Shown one piece after another: positions 13,262 through 19,345 of a stretch of DNA of 19,345 nucleotides (position 1 is its first letter; each line of letters starts with the position of its first letter). This DNA comes from CAYTEO01 sp964436825. GTDB taxonomy: Bacteria > Krumholzibacteriota > Krumholzibacteriia > LZORAL124-64-63. The notes under the pieces were generated by a model, which did not search any database, was not told the origin of the DNA, and was given only the letters and a program-made list of their open reading frames with translations. The translations under genes were made by a program, and so were the position numbers. The DNA is taken from the NCBI GenBank assembly GCA_964436825.1, contig CAYTEO010000047.1, forward strand, positions 1 to 19,345, read 5' to 3'.

Positions 13262-14529
13262 CGTCTCTCCTCCGGTTCCGGTTCCTCGTCGCGACCGGTG
13301 ACGTCGGCCGCCGTGTCGTTCCGTGCTCGTGACGGCCTCCCGCCGGGGCGGGCGCGCCGGGCCAGTTCCCGGCGCCGCCGCTCCCCCTCCTCCCAGCGGG
13401 CCAGGAAGGCCTCGGCGAACGGCCGCAGCCTGCCGCCGGCGATCGCCTCGCGGATGCCGCGCATCAGGACCTGATAGAAAAAGATATTGTGCCAGGATGC
13501 AAGCACGGGTCCCAGGATCTCCCGCGCGTTGAACAGGTGGCGGATGTAGGCCCGGGTGTGGCGACGGCAGACGGGGCAGTCGCAGTCGGGATCGAGCGGC
13601 CGCTCGTCCCGGGCCCAGGCGGCGTTGCGGACGACCAGGCGCCCGTCCCGGGTCACGACGGTGCCGTTGCGCCCCATCCGCGTCGGCAGGACGCAGTCGA
13701 ACATGTCGACCCCGGCCAGGACGGCGTGGAGGATGTCGTCGGGGAAACCGACCCCCATCAGGTAGCGGGGACGGTCGGCGGGCAACAGGGGCGCGGTCAG
13801 CGCCGTCAGCTCGCGCATCAGCGGCACCGGCTCCCCCACCGACAGCCCGCCGATGGCGTACCCGGGCAGGTCACGGGCCGCCGCCAGCTCGGCCGAGCGG
13901 CGCCGCAGCTCGGGCGAGAAGCCGCCCTGGACGATGCCGAACAGGACCCGCTGCCAGCCGTCGCGGTCGGTCCGGCCGCCGGGGCCGAAGGCGGCGACGC
14001 AGCGGGCGAGCCAGGCGTCGGTCCGCGCGACGGCGGCGGCCACCTCGCGCTCCGGCGCCCCATAGGGGAGGCAGTGGTCGAAGGCCATGACGATGTCGCT
14101 GCCCAGGGCGAGCTGGATCTCCATGGACCGCTCCGGCGTCAGCAGGTGACGGCTGCCGTCGAGGTGGGAGCGGAAGCGGACCCCGTCGTCGTCGATCCGG
14201 TTCAGCTCGGCCAGGGAGAAGACCTGGTAGCCGGCGCTGTCGGTCAGCAGGGCCCCGTCCCATCCCTGGAAGCGGTGCAGCCCCCCCAGGTCGCGGATCA
14301 GCTCGTGGCCGGGCCGCAGGTAGAGATGGTAGGTATTGCCCAGGATCAGGCGGGTCCCGGTCTCGCGCACCTGCTGGAAAGTCAGCGCCTTGACGCTGCC
14401 GGCCGTACCCACCGGCATGAAGACCGGCGTGGGGACGTCCCCGTGGGGCGTGTGCAGCACGCCGAGACGCGCCGCGCAGTCGTCGGCGGTGTGGAGCAGC
14501 TCGAAGCCGAAAGGTCGGTCCAGGTTCAC
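13258..14529 (-). CDS. tgt: queuine/preQ1 tRNA-guanine transglycosylase
   Basis: Exchanges G34 of Asp, Asn, His and Tyr tRNAs for preQ1, the key step toward queuosine. It is 423 aa, about 45 longer than usual. It shows TDSAGYQVFSL (96-106) with Asp97, MAFDHC (148-153), GIVQGG (198-203), YAIGGLSVGEP (224-234) and FDCVLPTRMGRNG (277-289) with nucleophile Asp278. The zinc site is C316-x-C318-x2-C321 plus His347. Two positions differ from the commonest sequence: Ala instead of Gly in DSGGYQ, and His instead of Glu in FDEC. The extra tail (about 385-423) is Arg-rich, then acidic, and probably disordered. The GTG at 14529 overlaps the queA stop by 4 bp (GTGA). Confidence 0.97.
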   Translation of the reverse strand: MNLDRPFGFELLHTADDCAARLGVLHTPHGDVPTPVFMPVGTAGSVKALTFQQVRETGTRLILGNTYHLYLRPGHELIRDLGGLHRFQGWDGALLTDSAGYQVFSLAELNRIDDDGVRFRSHLDGSRHLLTPERSMEIQLALGSDIVMAFDHCLPYGAPEREVAAAVARTDAWLARCVAAFGPGGRTDRDGWQRVLFGIVQGGFSPELRRRSAELAAARDLPGYAIGGLSVGEPVPLMRELTALTAPLLPADRPRYLMGVGFPDDILHAVLAGVDMFDCVLPTRMGRNGTVVTRDGRLVVRNAAWARDERPLDPDCDCPVCRRHTRAYIRHLFNAREILGPVLASWHNIFFYQVLMRGIREAIAGGRLRPFAEAFLARWEEGERRRRELARRARPGGRPSRARNDTAADVTGRDEEPEPEERR

Positions 14530-15701
14530 GCTTCCCCCTCCCCGGGCGGCAGGACGAGCATGGCGTCGCCGTAGCTGTAGAACCGGTAGCGCGCGGCGAC
14601 GGCGTGGGCGTAGGCGCGGCGCCAGGCCTCCCCAGGCAGCAGGCACGCCACGAGCATCAGCAGCGACGATCCCGGCAGGTGGAAGTTCGTCACCAGGGCG
14701 TCGGCCGCCGTCACGCGGTCCGGCGGCGCCAGGAACAGGCGCGTGACGCCGCGCACGGCGATGCCCTCGGCCCCGTCGACGACCTCGCCGGTGAAGACCG
14801 GGGGAACGCCGTCCGCGGCGGCGACCTGCGGCGGCGCCTGCGGGCCGTCCTGCGGCCAGGCCCGCGGCACGTACCGGGCGATCGTCTCCAGCACCCGCAG
14901 GGTCGTCGTCCCGACGGCGACGACCCGTCCACCGGCGCGGCGGGTCCTGGCGACAGCCGCCAGGGTCGCCGCGGGGCAGTGGAAGACCTCGGGGTGGAGC
15001 CGCCTGGTCCGGACCGCCTCCTCGTCGGGCGGCTGGAAGGTGCCGGGGCCGACGTGCAGCGTCACCGTCGCCGTCCCGACCCCCGACGCGCGGAGCCGGT
15101 CCAGCAGCTCCGGCTCGAAGTGCAGCCCGGCCGTCGGCGCCGCCACCGACCCCTCGTCCCTGGCGTAGACGGTCTGGTAGCGCTCGCGGTCCGGCCCCTC
15201 CGTCTCGGGGAGGCCCAGCTCGCGGCGCCGCCTGACGATGTAGGGCGGCAGGGGCGGGCGGCCGTACCGGTGGGCCAGATCCAGCAGGTCTCCCGCGACG
15301 GCGACGACGCGGACGTGGCCGTCGTCGCGGCGCCCCGCGATCCGCACCAGCGGCTCCCCGCCCGGGGTCGCCGCCAGTTCCGTCCCCGTCGCCAGCCGCC
15401 GCAGCGGCCGGGCCATGGCCAGCCAGCCGCCAGCGGCGGCGGGCCGGACCAGCAGGATCTCCACCCGGCCGCCCGTGGGGCGGTACAGCAGCAGGCGCGC
15501 CGGCAGGACGCGGCTGTCGTTCAGGACCAGCAGGTCGCCGGGGCGCAGCCAGCGGGGCAGGTCGGCGAACCGCCCCTCGCCGGCCACACTCCCGTCGCGC
15601 GCGCAGACGAGCAGCCGCGAGGCACTGCGCCTGGCGGCGGGCCGCTCGGCGATCAGCTCGGGCGGCAGCGCGTAGTGGTAGGTGCCGGCGGGATCGGTCA
15701 T
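14526..15701 (-). CDS. queA: S-adenosylmethionine:tRNA ribosyltransferase-isomerase
   Basis: Transfers the ribosyl part of SAM to preQ1 in tRNA to make epoxyqueuosine, the step after Tgt. It is 391 aa, somewhat longer than the usual 340-360 or so. Typical blocks: YALPPELIAERPAARRSASRLL (10-31), LRPGDLLVLNDSRVLPARL (52-70), GGRVEILLV (77-85), PTAGLHFEPELLDRL, TLHVGPGTFQP, TTTLRVLETIAR and the C-terminal FYSYGDAMLVLP. The extra length is mainly an insert after ETIARYVPRAW, before TGEVVDGAEG. The ATG at 15701 overlaps the ruvB stop by 4 bp. The longer open frame to 16202 is a shadow over ruvB. Its neighbour tgt supplies its substrate. Confidence 0.97.
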   Translation of the reverse strand: MTDPAGTYHYALPPELIAERPAARRSASRLLVCARDGSVAGEGRFADLPRWLRPGDLLVLNDSRVLPARLLLYRPTGGRVEILLVRPAAAGGWLAMARPLRRLATGTELAATPGGEPLVRIAGRRDDGHVRVVAVAGDLLDLAHRYGRPPLPPYIVRRRRELGLPETEGPDRERYQTVYARDEGSVAAPTAGLHFEPELLDRLRASGVGTATVTLHVGPGTFQPPDEEAVRTRRLHPEVFHCPAATLAAVARTRRAGGRVVAVGTTTLRVLETIARYVPRAWPQDGPQAPPQVAAADGVPPVFTGEVVDGAEGIAVRGVTRLFLAPPDRVTAADALVTNFHLPGSSLLMLVACLLPGEAWRRAYAHAVAARYRFYSYGDAMLVLPPGEGEA

Positions 15702-16732
15702 GGGCGCAGCAGGTCCCCCTGGGCGGCGGCGCCGGACGGCGGTTCCAGGCCCAGGTGGACGTAGGCCCGGGGCGTGGCCACCCGGCCGCGCGGCGTCCGC
15801 TGCAGCAGCCCGGTCTGGATCAGGAACGGCTCGACGACGTCCTCGAGGGTGTCGCTCTCCTCTCCCAGCGAGACGGCCAGGTTCTGGACCCCCACCGGCC
15901 CCCCGCCGAAGTGGTCGATGACCAGCTCCAGGTAGCGGCGGTCCAGCGGCTCGAGACCCAGCTCGTCGACCCCCAGGCGCTCCAGGCCGAGGACGACGAC
16001 CTCCCGGGTGACGACACTCTCGCCGTCCACCTGCGCGTAGTCGCGGACGCGGCGCAACAGCCGGTTGGCGGCGCGCGGCGTGCCGCGCGAGCGGCGGGCC
16101 AGCTCGGCCGCCCCGTCCGGATCGATCCGGATCCCGAGGATGGCCGCCGAGCGCTCGATGATCCGGCGCAGCTCGTCGGGGGGATAGAAGTCCAGGTGAC
16201 ACATGATCCCGAAACGGCTGCGCAGGGCCGAGGTGATCATCCCGGCGCGGGTGGTCGCCCCCAGCAGGGTGAACGGAGGCAGATCCAGCTGGAAGTGGCG
16301 CGCGTTGGGCCCCTTGTCGACGACCAGCTCGATGCGCCGGTCCTCCATGGCGGGATAGAGGTACTCCTCGATGACCCGGTTGAGCCGGTGGATCTCGTCG
16401 ATGAAGACGGCGGCCGGCCCCTCCTGCTGGGTCAGCAGCCCGACGAGCTCGGCGGTGTTCTGGAAGGCGGGCCCGCTGCTGCTGCGCAGCTCCAGTCCCA
16501 TCTCGTTGGCGATGATCCCGGCCAGGGTCGTCTTGCCCAGGCCCGGCGGGCCGTAGAGCAGGACATGGTCGAGGACCTCGCCCCTCTCCCGCGCCGCCTG
16601 GATGAAGACGCGCAGGTTGGCCTTGATCTTCTCCTGCCCGATGAAATCGTCCAGGCGCTGGGGCCGCAGGGTCAGCTCCAGCTCCCGGTCCCGGGGATCC
16701 AGATGGGGGTCGGTCCAGCGGGAACTGTTCAC
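15698..16732 (-). CDS. ruvB: Holliday junction branch migration ATPase RuvB
   Basis: Hexameric AAA+ motor that drives branch migration with RuvA. It is 344 aa, normal. Seen: the leading RPQRLDDFIGQEKIKANL (23-40), Walker A GPPGLGKTT (61-69), SSGPAFQN (85-92), Walker B VFIDEIHR (109-116), sensor 1 LLGATTRAG (156-164), the arginine finger region SALRSRFG (168-175), sensor 2 GTPRAANRLLRRVRDYA (217-233) and a C-terminal winged-helix domain. The GTG at 16732 has a GAAGGA sequence about 7 nt upstream. The gap from ruvA is 19 bp, one of the larger gaps in this operon. Confidence 0.98.
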   Translation of the reverse strand: MNSSRWTDPHLDPRDRELELTLRPQRLDDFIGQEKIKANLRVFIQAARERGEVLDHVLLYGPPGLGKTTLAGIIANEMGLELRSSSGPAFQNTAELVGLLTQQEGPAAVFIDEIHRLNRVIEEYLYPAMEDRRIELVVDKGPNARHFQLDLPPFTLLGATTRAGMITSALRSRFGIMCHLDFYPPDELRRIIERSAAILGIRIDPDGAAELARRSRGTPRAANRLLRRVRDYAQVDGESVVTREVVVLGLERLGVDELGLEPLDRRYLELVIDHFGGGPVGVQNLAVSLGEESDTLEDVVEPFLIQTGLLQRTPRGRVATPRAYVHLGLEPPSGAAAQGDLLRP

Positions 16733-16751
16733 GTCGGTTCCTTCCCTGCGC

Positions 16752-17363
16752 TCAGAGCAGGCGCAGCGCCTCGCGCACCCAGCGGACGGGATCCTCGCTC
16801 ACCGAGGGGTCCCGCTCCCTCGCCTCGTCCAGCAGCCGACCGGCGCGCGCGGCCGGCAGGCCCATCCCGGCCAGCATCTGCTCGGCGACCTCCCGCTGCG
16901 GATCGGGGCCCGCGACGGCGGCCTCCCCCGCCGGCGCCGGCTGCGGCCGCGCCGCCAGCAGGGCGGGCGGCAGCTTGTCGACCAGCTCGGTCACCAGCCG
17001 GGCGGCGGTCCGCTTGCCCACACCCGGCAGGGCGACCAGCGCCCGCTGGTCCCGGGCCAGGATCCAGGCCGCCACCTCCGTGGCCGCCGCGGCGCCGAGG
17101 ATCCCCACGGCCAGCCGCGGCCCGATGCCGGTCACGCCGATCAGCAGGCGGAACAGCTCCCGGTCGTCGCGGTCCAGGAAGCCGTAGAGGGACCAGCCGT
17201 CCTCCCGCACGGCGAGATGGGTCCAGAGGACGACCTCGCCCCCGGGCTCCGGCAGGCGGGCCCGGTCCCGCTCGGGGACCTGGACGGCCAGGCCGATGCC
17301 GCCCACCTCCACCACCACGTCGGGATTGCTCTCCAGCAACCGGCCGTTCAGCCTGGTGATCAC
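16752..17363 (-). CDS. ruvA: Holliday junction DNA helicase subunit RuvA
   Basis: Tetrameric protein that binds the four-way junction and loads RuvB. It is 203 aa, normal. The N-terminal OB fold starts MITRLNGRLLE with VEVGGIGLAVQVP and the ending YGFLDRDDRELFRLLIGV. Two helix-hairpin-helix motifs follow: VTGIGPRLAVGIL (77-89) and LPGVGKRTAARLVTEL (112-127). A Pro/Ala-rich linker (about 130-155) leads to the small RuvB-binding domain. The GTG at 17363 overlaps the ruvC stop by 4 bp (GTGA), with AGGAG about 8 nt upstream. Confidence 0.97.
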   Translation of the reverse strand: MITRLNGRLLESNPDVVVEVGGIGLAVQVPERDRARLPEPGGEVVLWTHLAVREDGWSLYGFLDRDDRELFRLLIGVTGIGPRLAVGILGAAAATEVAAWILARDQRALVALPGVGKRTAARLVTELVDKLPPALLAARPQPAPAGEAAVAGPDPQREVAEQMLAGMGLPAARAGRLLDEARERDPSVSEDPVRWVREALRLL

Positions 17364-17869
17364 GCGGTGTCTCCTCTCGAGGCCGCCTGGACCTGCTGCC
17401 AGCCGTCGCGCAGGGCGTGGCAGAGGGCCACGCCCAGGGCGTCGCTGGCGTCGAGGGAGGCGGGAGGACGCGGCAGCCCCAGCATCCGGGTGACCATGAA
17501 GCGGACCTGCTCCTTCCGCGCCCCGCCGTTGCCGGCCAGGGCCATTTTTACCTCGCCGGGGGCGTACTCGGCAACGGGAACGTCGTGCAGGGCCGCCGCC
17601 AGGACGATCGCGCCGCGCGCGTGGCCCAGGATCAGCGAGCTGCGGGCGTTGCGGGCGTTGAAGACGTTCTCCACGGCCATCACACCCGGCCGGTGCCGGA
17701 CGATCAGCTCGACCAGGGCCTCGTGGATCGTCCGCAGGCGCAGCGGCAGCTCCTGTCCGCGCGCGGCCCGGATCGTCCCGGCGTCGACCAGGCGCAGCCG
17801 GTTGCCGGACGCGGCGACCAGGCCGAATCCGGTGGCGTGGGACCCGGGATCGATGCCGAGGATCAGCAC
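17360..17869 (-). CDS. ruvC: Holliday junction resolvase RuvC
   Basis: Endonuclease that cuts Holliday junctions bound by RuvAB. With the GTG at 17869 the protein is 169 aa and begins MLILGIDPGS, exactly as RuvC proteins usually do. The four catalytic acids then fall at Asp7, Glu67 (MAVENVF), Asp140 and Asp143 (LDASDALGVALCHA), matching the family spacing. GGGAG lies 5 nt before this start. A GTG at 17899 would add ten residues (APRASGAD-type) with only a poor GGGGGCGG region upstream, so it is less likely but not excluded. The C-terminal tail GWQQVQAASRGDTA overlaps ruvA by 4 bp. The gap to the yebC stop is 78 bp. Confidence 0.94.
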   Translation of the reverse strand: MLILGIDPGSHATGFGLVAASGNRLRLVDAGTIRAARGQELPLRLRTIHEALVELIVRHRPGVMAVENVFNARNARSSLILGHARGAIVLAAALHDVPVAEYAPGEVKMALAGNGGARKEQVRFMVTRMLGLPRPPASLDASDALGVALCHALRDGWQQVQAASRGDTA

Positions 17870-17874
17870 GTCTG

Positions 17875-17879
17875 CTCCC
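17875..17879 (-). promoter_or_regulatory. Shine-Dalgarno supporting the shorter ruvC start
   Basis: GGGAG on the minus strand, 5 nt before the GTG at 17869. It favours this start over the GTG at 17899. Confidence 0.5.
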
Positions 17880-17947
17880 GATGCGCGAGGGGCGGCCACA
17901 CGACCGCCCCCGTCATCCTCGTGCGGTGTGGCCCGCGGCGGCCGCAG

Positions 17948-18703
17948 CTAGAGTTTCTCCTGCAGCGCGGCCATCTCCGCGTCGTCGATGTCGAAGTTGG
18001 CGGAGACCCGCGAGACGTCGTCCAGGTCGTCGAGGGCGTTGATCAGCTTCAGCAGGGTCTCCGCGTCGCGGCCGGAGACCTTGACGGTCGTGGACGGGAC
18101 CTGCTGGATCTCCGACTCGACGATGGGCAGGCCCTTCTCCTGCAGCTCGTGCAGGACCGAGTTGTAGTCGGCGAAACTCGTCGTGATGACGATGTGCTCG
18201 CCGTCCTGGTCCACGTCCTCGGCGCCGGCCTCGACGGCCGCGTCCATGGCCGTCTCCAGGTCGACGCGCGCGGCATCGAGCAGGATCTGCCCCTTGCGCT
18301 CGAACAGGTAGGAGACGCAGCCGTTGGTGCCCAGGTTGCCGTTGTACTTGGTGAAGACGTGCCGGACCTCGGCTGTCGTGCGGTTGCGGTTGTCGGTCTG
18401 GGTCTCCACCAGGATGGCCACGCCGCCCGGGCCGTATCCCTCGAAGCTGATCTCCTCGTAGACGGCGCCCTCGATCTCGCCGGTGCCGCGCTTGATGGCC
18501 CGTTCGATGTTGGCGTTGGGCATGTTCTGGGCCTTGGCGGCCAGGATGGCCGAGCGCAACCGCGTGTTGCCCTCCGGGTCGCCGCCGCCCAGCTTGGCCG
18601 CGACGATGATCTCGCGCGTCAGCCGCGACCAGATCTTGCTGCGCGCGGCGTCCTTGGCGCCCTTCTTGCGCTTGATCGTGCTCCACTTGGAATGACCGGA
18701 CAT
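17948..18703 (-). CDS. yebC: YebC/PmpR-TACO1 family protein
   Basis: Conserved three-domain protein (251 aa, normal). Family members have been described as transcriptional regulators and, more recently, as factors that help ribosomes through difficult peptide sequences such as polyproline; which applies here is not known. Seen: MSGHSKWSTIKRKKGAKDAARSK at the N-terminus, GNTRLRSAILAAKAQNMPNANIERAIKRGTG in the first domain, YEEISFEGYGPGGVAILVE, and TDNRNRTTAEVRHVFTKYNGNLG. It sits directly before ruvC, the common yebC-ruvCAB order, 18 bp after the elongation factor gene, with only a weak G-rich ribosome site. Confidence 0.96.
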   Translation of the reverse strand: MSGHSKWSTIKRKKGAKDAARSKIWSRLTREIIVAAKLGGGDPEGNTRLRSAILAAKAQNMPNANIERAIKRGTGEIEGAVYEEISFEGYGPGGVAILVETQTDNRNRTTAEVRHVFTKYNGNLGTNGCVSYLFERKGQILLDAARVDLETAMDAAVEAGAEDVDQDGEHIVITTSFADYNSVLHELQEKGLPIVESEIQQVPSTTVKVSGRDAETLLKLINALDDLDDVSRVSANFDIDDAEMAALQEKL

Positions 18704-18721
18704 GCCTGCCCCCCCGCGCGG

Positions 18722-19345
18722 TTACTCCGCTTCCTCGGTCCTGCTCTTCTCGTAGGCCTCGATCAGGGCCTTGGCCACGTCTCCCGGCACCTCGGCGTAG
18801 TGGCTGAACTCCATCTCGAACTCGCCGGTCCCCTGGGTCATGGCGCGCAGGGACGTGGAGTACTGGTACATCTCGTCCTGGGGCACCAGGGCACGGATGA
18901 CCTGGATCGGGCCCTCGGAGTCCATCCCCTGCGGCTGGCCGCGGCGCGACGAGATGTCGCCCATGACGTCGCCCATGTACTGCTCGGGGACGCGGATCGT
19001 GACCTTCATGATCGGCTCGAGGATCGTCGGCTTGGCCTCCTTCACGCCCTTCTGGATGGCCAGACGCGCGGCGACCTTGAAGCTGTTCTCGCTCGAGTCG
19101 ACCGGGTGGAACGAACCGTCGTAGAGGGTCACCTTGATGTCGACGACCTCGTAGCCGGCGACGACCCCCTGCTTCATCGTCTCGCGGACGCCCTTCTCCA
19201 CGGCGGGGATGAACTTCCCCGGCACGACGCCGCCGACGATGGCGTCGACGAACTCGAAGTACTCGCCCCGCGGCAGCGGCTCCAGGCGCAGCCAGACGTC
19301 GCCGAACTGGCCGCGGCCGCCGGTCTGCTTCTTGTAGCGGCCCTG
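18722..19345 (-). CDS. fusA: elongation factor G, C-terminal part (5' end outside window)
   Basis: The last 207 residues of a translational GTPase that moves tRNAs through the ribosome; the complete protein would be about 690 aa. Domain IV is seen from its start: GRYKKQTGGRGQFGDVW, EPLPRGEYFEFVDAIVGGVVPGKFIPAVEKG, then VTLYDGSFHPVDSSENSFKVAA. Domain V follows with LEPIMKVTIRVPEQYMGDVMGDISSRRGQ and the MTQGTGEFEMEFSHYAEVP end. The frame is open to the window edge; a GTG at 19225 inside it is not a start. The KKQTGGRGQFGDVW wording and the MTQGTG end remind me more of the EF-G2-like branch than of main EF-G, so the gene could be a second EF-G copy. The GTPase domain that would help decide is not in the window. 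Confidence 0.95.
   Translation of the reverse strand, partial: QGRYKKQTGGRGQFGDVWLRLEPLPRGEYFEFVDAIVGGVVPGKFIPAVEKGVRETMKQGVVAGYEVVDIKVTLYDGSFHPVDSSENSFKVAARLAIQKGVKEAKPTILEPIMKVTIRVPEQYMGDVMGDISSRRGQPQGMDSEGPIQVIRALVPQDEMYQYSTSLRAMTQGTGEFEMEFSHYAEVPGDVAKALIEAYEKSRTEEAE

Noticed and set aside
1..19345. A defence island, prophage, integrated element or tRNA gene
   Set aside because: All genes are conserved housekeeping genes on one strand with uniform codon use. I saw no integrase, transposase, attachment repeats, nuclease/ATPase defence pairs or tRNA cloverleaf.

Overview
This is a 19.3 kb block of very GC-rich bacterial chromosome (roughly 70% G+C by eye) in which every supportable gene lies on the minus strand. 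Transcription therefore runs from the high coordinates to the low ones. All recognised genes are housekeeping genes for translation, tRNA and rRNA modification, protein export, recombination repair and central carbon metabolism. I see no phage, plasmid, insertion sequence, CRISPR, toxin-antitoxin or defence genes, and no tRNA or rRNA gene. The organism cannot be placed from this alone. The combination of ruvCAB, queA-tgt-yajC and a PASTA-domain protein, the high GC, and frequent GTG starts would fit a high-GC environmental bacterium, perhaps of the FCB, Gemmatimonadota or deltaproteobacterial type. That placement is a weak inference.

Layout in the direction of transcription. (1) 19345-12415: the C-terminal part of an elongation factor G, then yebC, ruvC, ruvA, ruvB, queA, tgt, yajC and def. 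From ruvC onward these genes are packed with 4-bp ATGA/GTGA overlaps or gaps of at most 19 bp. (2) 12413-8752: fmt, rsmB, a membrane-anchored protein of three PASTA domains, and rpe. This continues the same run and ends in a probable Rho-independent terminator near 8674-8707. (3) 8610-3674: ffh, rpsP (S16 with a long Ala/Glu tail), khpA, rimM, trmD, rplS, rnhB and yraN, the classical ffh/rpsP-rimM-trmD-rplS-rnhB series. (4) 3648-1: a good sigma70-like promoter, leuS, and a 5'-complete but window-truncated gene of unknown function.

Functionally, the first two blocks join two clusters that are separate in many bacteria: the Holliday-junction and queuosine cluster (usually followed by secDF), and the formylmethionine cluster def-fmt-rsmB, which in Firmicutes runs on to the PASTA kinase prkC and rpe. 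Here a PASTA protein without a kinase domain sits in the prkC position. The third block couples SRP-dependent targeting, two ribosomal proteins and ribosome/tRNA maturation.

All stretches without a gene are under 150 bp. The two informative ones are 8611-8751 (possible promoter, perfect 8-bp inverted repeat, terminator) and 3541-3673 (leuS promoter and leader). I find no convincing new biological system. The most unusual points are the PASTA-only protein in the kinase slot, the Trp/Arg-rich tail of peptide deformylase, the repeat-built tail of S16, and the regulatory cluster between rpe and ffh.
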